Of a DNA stretch of 64,000 nucleotides, positions 47,060 through 55,504 are shown piece by piece; the first letter of the stretch is position 1, and each line of letters opens with the position of its first letter. The notes below the pieces were generated by a model, which saw only the letters and a list, made by a program, of their open reading frames with translations, searched no databases and had not been told where the DNA came from. This stretch comes from Talpa occidentalis. Taxonomy: Eukaryota > Chordata > Mammalia > Eulipotyphla > Talpidae. A program made the translations under genes and the position numbers. The stretch spans positions 45,124,329 through 45,188,328 of the forward strand of contig NW_023601212.1 in NCBI RefSeq assembly GCF_014898055.3. Reading direction: 5' to 3'.

Positions 47060-48540
47060 TAAAACTTACTCTGTACTTTGCTCAGCTGAACTAAGCTGAA
47101 AAGAAAGGGACACCCTGGGGGTGCCATGGAAACCTGGCCAGGGATCCACGTGACCAATAGGGGGCCACCTCGAATTCCCAGTAATGTGGTAATAGGGCAA
47201 ACAGAACCAGGCAGGACACCTCTGTGGGGAAGCCCCCCCAAACCTGATGCCCCAGCAGACCACAACTGACAGAGACCAACTCCCCCGTCATGAAAACAAA
47301 TTAATGTTACACAATTATCTGGTAGAACTGGAGTGAAGGTGGAAAAAGAAATGTTTCAGTGGCATATCTTGGTCATTTGAGTTTTTTGCCTTTTAATTAA
47401 CCTGTACACTGAACTGAATCCTGGTAAGAGAGCCATGACTCACCGCTAGCTCTTTGACCTTCTGAGTTGGAGTGAGGGGCAGAGCAGAGCCTCCGGGTAG
47501 ACTCCCACTTCCGCAGGACCTCCTGCCACAGCTCCCACTTCAGCGCAGCTGCCCCTTTTTGCAGGGAAAAGGGTTCCTACTGCTGCTCAGGTCCCACGTG
47601 TGCCCCTTCAGCTACCTGTGGCTGGTTTTCCAGCTTCCGTGCTTTGGTGGAAGCCATGAGCGCACTCTCTTGAGAGACTAAGATGGTTGCCATCTTGACT
47701 ATGTGGTGCATTCAGCTTGGGTGGTACATTTTGTTTTGTTTTTTTTTTTTGTTTTTGTTTTTTTTGTTTTTTATTTAAATTTTATTTTTATATTCCCCAT
47801 ACAATTACAACCCCCTTATTTTGACCCCAACCCCTCCTTTCCCTGTCCCCCATACCCCATAGAGTGTCTCTGGTTCATAGTTGTTTGTTGATTTGGATAT
47901 TTTCTTTCTTATAGTTATTCTTTTTCCTAGTCCCTTATTTAAGTTTTCTAGATTCCTGCTATGAGTGAGACCATCCGGTATTTTTCTTTTTCTTTCTGGC
48001 TTATTTCGCTGAGCATGATCCCTTCCAGCTCCATCCATGTTGCTGCAAATTGCATGTGTTTATCTTTTTCGAATGCTGAGTAATATTCCATGGTGTATAT
48101 GTTGGATGGTACATTTTGAACTTTGGTTCTCTCCTCCTCTCCCAGCCCACAGACCCCTGTGCAACTTCTTACTTGTGTTTCTTGCCAGGAGGTTGACTTG
48201 GATTCATTCTCCTGGCAGCTCTGCCCTTGGGCCTTGACCACTCTACTTTGGGTTGTGCCTGTTTGACTGAAGGTGCCCACAAAGGAGAGGTTGATTTGGG
48301 AGTTTGGTTGGGAGTCCATATTTTGAAATCCTTCTCTCCCCTACTCCTCTTCTCCCCTTCTCTATTCCCTTGGAACCTCTGATCGATCTATTTAAAATCT
48401 TTGACACACTAGAGTTTGAGTCTTTGCTTTTATGCAGTGGCTAGGCACAACCCTTAGATTGGGCAACATGGGTTTTTCCCCATAAGAGTTTGGGGTCCAT
48501 GGACACCCCTAAGTTTCACCCAGTATGATCCTGACTTTTT
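47060..48540 (+). mobile_element. Possible old retroviral LTR with a U5-like end, split by an L1 tail
   Basis: The right end (atttaaaatctttgacacactag...gagtttggggtccatggacacccctaag) resembles 51590-51690 (attaaaatcctttcacac...gatttgggggtcctagggtacccctcatt) and looks like an R/U5 region of a class I retrovirus. The left limit is uncertain. The body is interrupted by the L1 tail at 47734-48106. Confidence 0.4.
47734..48106 (-). mobile_element. 5'-truncated young L1 tail, minus strand
   Basis: About 0.37 kb with a T-rich left end (poly(A) on minus), the 3' UTR and the last ORF2 codons (CATCCATGTTGCTGC, sense AATTTGCAGCAACATGGATG). Target duplication tggtacattttg at 47722-47733 and 48107-48118. 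Close to the L1-B subfamily. Confidence 0.88.
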
Positions 48541-50150
48541 CTAATTTGACTATGACTTTTCAAACAAATCTTTCCAGTTTTTCTCCCAGCCTTTTTGGCT
48601 TGGATTGATTAACTGTCTTGTTCTACAACTGGAAGTGGAAAATCCTGTCAACTTCAGAGAGATCACCAAGACAGCTGTGCTAAATATGACCATCACTGTT
48701 TTCCTAAATACCTGATGATATGGAATTGCAAACATGAAAATCACTGTCTGCCCTCACCCCATCTGAAGATGCCTCAACACCCCCCAACATCTAGAAATCT
48801 TCTCTCTATAGGTTTCCCTCAGGACTCCCAACCGAATTTGTGATTTGCTTCAAACATTAACTTCTTTTTTGTTTGTTTCTATAAAAGTATTTCTTATTGC
48901 TTGTGACAGAGGCCTCTTGGATGTGCTTGCTTCTTTCACATTGCATATTGTCTTGGAAACAAACACTATAGTCTTTGGAAACAAAAATAATAGTACATAT
49001 AAATCCTAGCATAATGAGTTACTTCCAGTCACTACTTACTCTTTTTCCCTAGTAACTTCTTTATTTTAGTCAATTGTCTTACCAGTCCAGAGATGACATA
49101 GTGGATGACATAGTGTTGCTGGCCCATGACAGGCCATTTGGTGGCACATGTATTTTGAGAAGAACCTTAAACTCACTCTGACTTTGTCTGCATTTTAATA
49201 TTAAGACCTCTGTCTCTGGGTAGGACTTCTCCATTTTCTGAACATGTGATATATGAAGAATCATGTTCCCCTACTGTGGCTGCACAGGCTGTTCCCAAGC
49301 CCTTATCCTCTGCCCCCACAAGTACAAGAATGTCATCCCTTTTGTCAGGCTCCTTGTGGCCCATATATTGGCGAATCTGTTGTCCTAAGGAAGTCACTTA
49401 CCTTGGTGGTCTCCCTGGAGCTTTCTGTCACTCTATCATTTCAATAAATCTCAGCTTCAAAATCAACTGCCATGGTTAGAGTCCTCATGTCATTCTTGAA
49501 TGTTACAGGACAGTTACTGGGACAGGAAACACTTGCACAGTAATGTCTCCAGAAATTGGACATAATTGCTTAATTGGAATGACCTATTTTCAGTACTGAG
49601 AGACTGGTTCTAGGAAATAATTAAGCAATTCAACTTCAAATGTGGAACTTCTTGAGAAGTTCCAAAAGTAGGACTGTGGGGGAGGGAATCTTTCATCCAA
49701 AATATGCCTTTACTTCATGGAAGGGGTCCTGAGATTGGGTGGAAGTTGCTTTTTCTATTTATCTATAAATTTCTCTCTGTAAGGGTATTACCCAGGAAGA
49801 TCTACTCTCCTTATCTCCTTTCAGTGAAGAAGGCTGAATTTAAATCTGCATTGCTTTATTTTCCAGTCCTTAACTGAATTTCCCCTTTCTTGCCCCAACC
49901 TCCCTTGTCTTAGCTAAGCTACTTGAGGTGGTATCTAAACCATGTAGGTGAGTTACTTAGTCATGCTGGGTCTCTCCATGTACACAGGGAATATACAAGA
50001 TATTATTAAACTTTTACATGTTTTTTCTCCTATCAGTCTGTCTAATGCTTGTTTGATTATTTGCCAGCCAAGAAGAACCCAGAGGGATTATTTCCTTTCC
50101 ACACCAACACTAAACCTCTGTAACATAATTTGAACTGAGGGACTTCGATG
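48541..50150. other. Gene-free intron stretch
   Basis: No confident element. Short frames (48550-48744 minus, 49173-49479) show no family features. It could hold internal remnants of the retrovirus suggested for 47060-48540. Confidence 0.3.
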
Positions 50151-50446
50151 GAGTTATTGTGGTTCCATTAAATTATAGGGTTGCTTTCTATTTTTGTAAA
50201 AAATGCCACTGAAATTTTGATAGGGGCTCTATTAGTCTGTAGATTACTTTTAGTAATATGGGACATACTACAACATTAATCCTTCTGTTAGGGGGAAAGG
50301 ATGTTCTGAGCTAATCCCATACAGGCTTTGTGGACTCCACCCCAACTACAGACCAAAGTTATCAAGACATTGGGAAAGACAAATCCCGTCACCACCAAAG
50401 GGAAGGTGGCTGGGTCTTGAGGGTGGAGTTAAGCAGCCAGGTTGGG

Positions 50447-50454
50447 TATAAAAA
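50447..50454 (+). promoter_or_regulatory. TATA box of LTR copy 4
   Basis: tataaaaa, about 200 bp upstream of the AATAAA at 50646, the spacing expected for U3/R of a short class I LTR. Confidence 0.6.
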
Positions 50455-50645
50455 CCAAACACGTGGGCCTTAGGGTCTCTCTCGCTCTGTCGCTCACCTC
50501 CTGGCTTCACAGCTCCTGGCTTGAGGCCATCTCTCAGAGTGCCATTTGGGATTCCAGATCGGTGGATCGGGTAGGATGCATTTAAAACTTTGTCTCTCAT
50601 TTTTCTCCCTGAGCTGTACATTTCCTCATTTGCCCTTCCCTTTTA

Positions 50646-50651
50646 AATAAA
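50646..50651 (+). terminator. Polyadenylation signal of LTR copy 4
   Basis: AATAAA followed 20-40 bp later by a TTCTTGTGTGCC GT-rich element, the usual layout of an LTR R/U5 poly(A) site. Confidence 0.6.
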
Positions 50652-51137
50652 CCTTTTATTAACCTTTCTTGTGTGCCTGCAGTAGAGTATTGATAAATCC
50701 TTTAAAGTGCGCGGGTGAGGGCCCACAGTCAGGCACCCAGTTTTGTATCAGGCTGCCCTATAACACTTCGAGCTTATTAGGATGGAATGGATGGAATCTT
50801 TCCATTTATTTGTTTCATCTTCAGTTTCCTTCATAAATGCCTTATAGATATCATTGAATACCTGTATCACAGGTCTCTCAACTTTGTTAAATTTATTTTT
50901 GGGTATTTAATTCTTTTCAATGCAATTGTAAATAAAAAAATTTTTAGTTTCTCTTTCTGGTTGTTCATTGTTGGCATATAGGAACACAACAAATTTTGGG
51001 AGATTGATTTTGTATCCTTCACTTTACTGAATTTATTTATACTATTAGTAAAACTCTTGACCTTTTGGGGACCACTGATATTGTAACAGTTTAATCTCCA
51101 TAAAAAGAGGAAGTTCCAAGCTCCCTGTCCCACCTAA

Positions 51138-51688
51138 TGTAGGGTGGAGCTGAACAGTGAGGGGAAGCTAAAGAGAACTTGGAGGTGTGTGCAGCAGAGA
51201 GACATGTGAAGGAGAACACACTTGCTTCTCAGCTTTGAACCTGTACCAAGGACTGGGGGAATATGGGGAGAGACTGAAGTCAAGGCATGTAGAGACACTT
51301 GAAAGAGATAGGTGAGAGACACCATGTGGAGAGGCTGACAATGGCAGCCTTTATCTTGATTTGTACTTTTATTTTGCTCCTTTTGTCCCAGACTTTTCTG
51401 GCCTCTTCTGCCATTTCTGTGGTTCCCTGCCAGAAAGTACCTTACACCTGTGGCAGGCTTTCAGGCCTCAGCGGCCAGCTCTGAGTCAGCTGTTTGGCCA
51501 GACATCTATTCACAAAGGGATGTAACTCTGGGTGTGTTATTGGGAAACTATTATTCTTTTTTTTCTCTCTATGCACACTAACCCTATTAAAATCCTTTCA
51601 CACTTAAGAATATGCTTTGTCTTTATGAAGCAGACAGCAGGCCTCTTTCAGAGATTTGGGGGTCCTAGGGTACCCCTCATTCTGCACA
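51138..51688 (+). mobile_element. Possible old LTR related to the 47060-48540 element
   Basis: About 550 bp with TG near 51138 and CA near 51686-51688. It has an ATTAAA signal near 51587 and a U5-like end similar to 48380-48530. No target duplication was found, so the limits are provisional. The frame 51299-51484 inside it is not supported as a gene. Confidence 0.4.
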
Positions 51689-51830
51689 CTATCAATATAT
51701 GATGGTCTCCTTTCTAAGGACATGTGCCATATCTCCACTTAACTTGTTCTATTATGGTGTCATTCCTTAATATATTAGAGTTTTTCCATCAAACCATTGT
51801 ATGTCTTTCAATAGAAAAAGAGAGAGAGAG

Positions 51831-52115
51831 GGCCACCCCAGTGGCGCAGCAGTTGAGCGCTGGGTTGCGAAGCAGTTGAGCACTGGGTTGCGAAGCTGCC
51901 CGCAGCCTCTGCTGTGCCACTTCGATCCCTGGCCACTGGCGAGGGTCCCACATGGCTCACAGACCTCTCCTGCCATGCCCACTGCTCCCCTCAGCACTGT
52001 ACTTCGTAGGTCTGCCCGTTCTGCTCCCTGCTCTGGCTCTGGTGAATTCTCTCACCTTCCTGCACTTCTGACTGTACCCAGTGCTTGTATAAATAAATAA
52101 ATAAATATTTTTTAA
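51831..52115 (+). mobile_element. tRNA-derived SINE, copy 6, with a 24-bp internal duplication
   Basis: Plus strand, starting ggccaccccagtggcgcagc. Purine-rich flanks (agaaaaagagagagag on the left, agaaaaagagaaagag on the right) look like the target duplication. The segment cagttgagcgctgggttgcgaag is present twice in tandem (second copy with one change), lengthening the tRNA-like head. The shared middle and a TAAATAAATAAATAAAT tail follow. Confidence 0.9.
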
Positions 52116-52623
52116 AAAACAGAAAAAAGAAAAAGAGAAAGAGGGAGTTTATGCTGGGTGTGCTTGAAATAATCAGGTGAACCTTAAAAGATTTGGGTTT
52201 TTCCCTCATAAAAAATATTCCAATTTTGGAGAGATTTAATGTGTGAGAGGTCCTCTTCTGGCCTCTACATAGGAACACTGCAATACTGTGAGAGGGCCAA
52301 CCAGACCACATGAAAAGGAATGAGGGTAGCCCCAGGAACAGTGTGTGCCACTGCTGGTAGTTGGCAGGAAAGCGGGACTTCAGATCTATGACTGTAAGGA
52401 GCTAAATTCTACCAGCAGCCAGGGAGATAAGAAGTGGGCCTTAAGCCACAGATGAGATTGCATTCCTGGCTGAGAAAGCAATTTCAGCTTTGTAAGACCA
52501 TGCCAGATTGCTGACTAGCAGAAACAGGGAAAAAATAAATGTGGGGTTTTTTTAAAGCTTACATGTATATTAACTTACCACATAGCAACAGACATTGAAT
52601 CCATTCCCACTCAGGGCTCTCAC
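52116..52623. other. Intronic sequence next to the GPS exon
   Basis: Unique-looking intron sequence on the downstream side of the GPS exon. No element recognised. Confidence 0.4.
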
Positions 52624-52806
52624 CTGCACACTGTAGGAGGCCATGAGGACAGCAAAGCTGCTGAGGGGGGTACATTGGCAGGTGGTAGTGGTGTCTTTGG
52701 TGCTCACCATCCAGCAGCCTTTGGTAGCCCAGTGACCACCACATCCATCCTGATCACGCTGCCAGTAGACACAAAGTATCCTCTGCCTTGACTCAAGGGT
52801 CTCTGA
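52624..52806 (-). CDS. ADGRE2: ADGRE2-like exon: GPS motif, with His replaced by Pro
   Basis: 183 bp, 61 codons, phase 0 at both ends, acceptor ctactgcag and donor gtgaga. It encodes SETLESRQRILCVYWQRDQD followed by GCGGHWATKGC and CQCTPLSSFAVLMASYSVQ. The GPS cysteines and the CVYW and HWAT.GC blocks are conserved. In family members I know, the cleavage tripeptide is His-Leu-Ser (CTHLSSF); here the codon at 52666-52668 is CCC (Pro) in place of CAC. The His acts as general base for autoproteolysis, so self-cleavage is predicted to fail or be weak. No stop or frameshift. Confidence 0.93.
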
Positions 52807-53006
52807 CTGCAGTAGTAGGGTATAGATAGGAGTTGGTTTTCTGGTGCTCAGAAATGCCAACTCAAAGCTGGTTTGCAAAGGGCTTTCCTGGGGAGATGAT
52901 GCATGCATGGAAAAGCCCCACCCAACCCCTAAGTTTGAACTGGGCAGCCAAGCCGTGGCCAGTAAAGGATCTTCCACAGCCACAGTCCCACCCCATCAGG
53001 ACTCAC
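52807..53006. other. 200-bp intron between the GAIN and GPS exons
   Basis: Plain intron sequence without inserted elements; gtgagt donor and tactgcag acceptor. Confidence 0.7.
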
Positions 53007-53227
53007 ATGCTTGAAGACAAAGGTGACAGAGGAGTTGAGGTTTTGGGTAGCACTGCTGCTCATAAAGGCAGAGATGACATCTGAGCGCAGTATGAAAGAG
53101 ATGTTTTGTAGAAAATGCTCGTGTGTCTCATGCAGAACTGCCTCCTTCTTAGTCCCCAGGGCCAGAGGGGCCTCTGTCAGCAATTTGCCCATCCCTGGGA
53201 TGGTGACAAGGCCCACCACAGAAGGAC
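53007..53227 (-). CDS. ADGRE2: ADGRE2-like exon: GAIN domain
   Basis: 221 bp, acceptor gtcctgcag and donor gtgagt; it completes a Gly codon and ends in phase 0. It encodes [40 protein letters not shown] and ISAFMSS, then [29 protein letters not shown] and the LSDVISAFLS block are strongly conserved in ADGRE2 and ADGRE5. Two N-linked glycosylation sequons (NIS, NSS) are visible. Confidence 0.93.
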
Positions 53228-53412
53228 CTGCAGGACAAAGCTAAGACTGATGTTTGGGGTCCTCAACAGGACCTCATTACTCACATGGATTCTTTCCCCA
53301 CCATTGCCCACAACTTACTTTAAATCTTAGTCTGTATTTGCCACATATTTGTAATAGTGGGTATTTGTGCACTGTGATGCCTCAGTGACCTTCTCCCCAC
53401 CTCAGCCATTAC
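53228..53412. other. 185-bp intron
   Basis: Between the two stalk/GAIN exons; no inserted element. Confidence 0.7.
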
Positions 53413-53520
53413 CTGAGGAACCAGATTCTGATGCCACGCCCCAGTTCAGCATCATCTGCGCCTGATTCTGATTCAAGGTGGCATTCCTGTCTCCATTCTC
53501 CTGCACCTCAATGGACAGTT
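53413..53520 (-). CDS. ADGRE2: ADGRE2-like exon: stalk
   Basis: 108 bp, acceptor cactcttag and donor gtaatg, phase 1 in and out. It encodes LSIEVQENGDRNATLNQNQA then QMMLNWGVASESGSS, matching the ELSLEVQ..DRSVTLRQNQAVMQLDW block of ADGRE2/ADGRE5. One N-glycosylation sequon (NAT). It is the most 5' exon found in the window. The acceptor lies beside a TG/TA microsatellite. Confidence 0.88.
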
Positions 53521-53557
53521 CTAAGAGTGTGGGAATTATATAAGGGGTTAGATTAGT

Positions 53558-53760
53558 AACTGTGCCTGCAGTGGTGTGTGTGTATATGTATATATACATG
53601 TGTGTGTGTGTATATATATATATATAAACTGTGCCTGTAGTGGTTTATATATATACAGAAACTATATAAAAATGTGTAGTTGTTTATATTTATATATGTA
53701 TACGTGTGTTTACATATATGCATATATATAATATATTATGCCAGTATATTATTTTATGTG
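53558..53760. repeat. TG/TA microsatellite with a duplicated flank
   Basis: Runs of gtgtgtgta, tatatata and tacgtgtg. The flank actgtgcctgcagtggt at 53558 recurs as actgtgcctgtagtggt at about 53627, either side of the first dinucleotide run, so the array expanded together with its flank. It lies within about 40 bp of the acceptor of the stalk exon. Confidence 0.85.
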
Positions 53761-53796
53761 TTTAGCATTTACTATGTTTTTTATACCAAATATTAT

Positions 53797-54073
53797 TTTT
53801 TTAATTTTTTAAAGATTTATTTATTCATTTACACAAGAACCAGGGTATAGGCCAGATGCGCAGGAGGGTGAGAGGATTCACCAGAGCCAGAGCAGGGAAC
53901 AGAACAGGCAGACTGACAAAATTCACTGTTGAGGGGAGCAGTAGGAGCAACAGGAGAGGTCTGCCACGCTATATGGGACCCTCGCCAGCCAGCCGGTATC
54001 GAACCGGTGCTGCAGAGGCTGCAGGCAGTTTCACAGCACGGCGTTCAACCGCCTGCACCACCAGGGGAGGCCC
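53797..54073 (-). mobile_element. tRNA-derived SINE, copy 7
   Basis: Minus strand. Target duplication tataccaaatattat at 53782-53796 and 54074-54088, perfect over 15 bp. The head ggggaggccc is at the right, with the shared middle and an A-rich tail at the left. Sense to the receptor gene. Confidence 0.93.
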
Positions 54074-54149
54074 TATACCAAATATTATATGTGCAAAAGA
54101 ATACCATTATAATACATTACACATAATATTTGGTATACATAATAATGGC

Positions 54150-54303
54150 ATATAATAAGGTACATATTAAATGGCACACTAACATATTTGACATTTTAAT
54201 TTATAAAGGAGTATAAGAGAAACCATGAGCAACTGTTCAGCAAGTTAATAACTAGATGAAATGGATAAATTCTTACAGATACAGAAATTTAAAAAAATGG
54301 ATT
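54150..54303 (+). mobile_element. Ancient L1 ORF2, left part, interrupted by L1-C
   Basis: Contains the ORF2 text aactagatgaaatggataaat; the matching continuation is found after L1-C at 60769. The junction bases aaaaaaatggatt occur on both sides of L1-C. Confidence 0.7.
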
Positions 54304-55504
54304 GAGGCATAATGGCAACATGGCGGTGAGGAGACGCTGCGAGTAAGATCTCCCATTAAAAAAAGTTAATAGGGAGGAAAAGCGGCAGGTCCCAGTGAGA
54401 AGTGGGACACGGAAGATAAACGGGTGATGCCAGCAAACTGCCCGAAGAAGAAAGTTGCCATAAAAGAGGACCAGAAGGGAGGAAAGCGCAGAACCCTGCT
54501 CCCCTCCCCCGCCCACAGAGGCGGCACTCTCCGATCCCCAGAGAGGAGGAAAACAACAAACTGAAATGACCAACAAGAACAAACGACGCAGCAAGCGGGA
54601 CTGTGAGTGGAAAGGAACTATTGCAGCCACCACACCCCGTGAACAGGAGCTGTGGAGAACCCTGCAGGATTCGCCGTGGCGGTGAGCAAACGGCTCCGGG
54701 CACCATTAGAGAAGAACAAAGACCCCAGGAGACGCGCACACAGCCCGGGCTGCTGGTAAGCTTGTGCGGAAAAGCTGCGTGCTTGGCGCGCTTGAAAAGA
54801 AAACGCGGACCGGGATCGCGACTGCCCAGGTCCCTGCGCCTGCGACCTAGGCTTGCAGGGAGATGCGCGGAGGCCCTCATGGGGGTGAAAGTCCCTCACT
54901 GAGTAAGCAGGAACCAGGCGCCCAGGCACGGGAGCGGGTGCAAAAGGCGCCATTCCCGCGCCACTGAACTGGGCTACAGCCCGCATCCTGGACCTGAGGG
55001 CTTTGAACTGAGACCCAGGGCACGAAATTCTGGGCGTGGGTTCTCCACGATGGTGGGGCACAAGGCAGACACAGCACCCCAAAGCTGTTGAGGTTTACCC
55101 TACCATTCTCGCTCTCTGTTCCCTGTCGCAGGGGGGTGGGGGGGTTGATAAACAGCCCCCCAAGGACAATAGGAGAGATCTCTGGCGCCACCTAGTGACC
55201 AGAAAAAAAAGTCACTAACACCCCATAGAACAGGGAAATTTCTTAAGACTTCTTGAAAAGGGCAGAAGGCTTCTGGAGGACCAGTGGCCAGCTGGGAAGT
55301 TAGCCCACGCCAGGCCCCTTCCAACTAGCAGTCTGAGCCCACAGAGGGAGCAGGCACCCACGTCCGGGGCAGACCGGGCAAGCAGAAGAGTATGCCTGAG
55401 ACCGGATGCGCAGTGACTGCGTCCCACTTCGCCAGTTTAGAACAGGGACATTTCTTCAGTAAAGACTGCCTAAAACCAGCAGAAAGCTGCCCCAGAAGCC
55501 AGAG
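54304..55504 (+). promoter_or_regulatory. L1-C 5' UTR (internal promoter region)
   Basis: GC-rich leader with the aacatggcgg motif near 54316, colinear with L1-B 30141-31344. The last part holds two copies of the ~190-215-bp unit (55265 and about 55481), the second running into the ORF1 start. Confidence 0.65.

Larger units (their letters stand above)
50286..50765 (+). mobile_element. Solo retroviral LTR, copy 4, plus strand
   Basis: 480 bp, TGTTAGGGGG...CCTATAACA, flanked by the 4-bp duplication CTTC (50282-50285 and 50766-50769). It is the most readable copy: TATA box at 50447 (tataaaaa), AATAAA signal at 50646, and a GCGCGGGTGAGG stretch in U5 near 50708. No internal region. It is antisense to the receptor gene, inside an intron. 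Confidence 0.93.
50151..51060 (-). mobile_element. Ancient L1 ORF2 fragment, minus strand, split by a solo LTR
   Basis: Left part 50151-50285 (aaaaatgccactgaaattttgatag..., equivalent of the KISVAFF region) and right part 50766-51060 continue each other across the LTR. Divergence is high and no frame is open. Confidence 0.65.
44355..52623. other. Large intron between the GPS and TM1 exons
   Basis: 8.3 kb. It contains two SINEs (45300, 45881), a possible LTR cut by an L1 tail (47060-48540), an old L1 split by a solo LTR (50150-51060), a possible second old LTR (51138-51688) and a SINE (51831). Gene-free unassigned stretches are 44355-45290, 46230-47050 and 48540-50150. Confidence 0.7.
28528..53520 (-). 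other. ADGRE2: Partial gene: ADGRE2-like adhesion GPCR, nine exons
   Basis: Nine minus-strand exons, 1385 bp in total, give one continuous frame of 461 codons after a 2-base split codon. The product is the C-terminal part of an EGF-7TM receptor of the EMR/CD97 group: stalk/GAIN end, GPS, seven helices and a Ser/Thr-containing tail. These are surface receptors of myeloid cells with N-terminal EGF domains. The tail ([20 protein letters not shown]) and stalk resemble ADGRE2 best from memory; ADGRE3 and ADGRE5 remain possible. All junctions seen are AG/GT. EGF and signal-peptide exons are not in the window and the terminal exon is unplaced. Introns are filled with L1, SINE and LTR insertions. The OR7 pseudogene downstream supports synteny with human 19p13. 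Confidence 0.88.

Noticed and set aside
51299..51484. Short frame with a hydrophobic start, like a secreted peptide
   Set aside because: It sits in a probable LTR, with no family similarity and no promoter or splice evidence.
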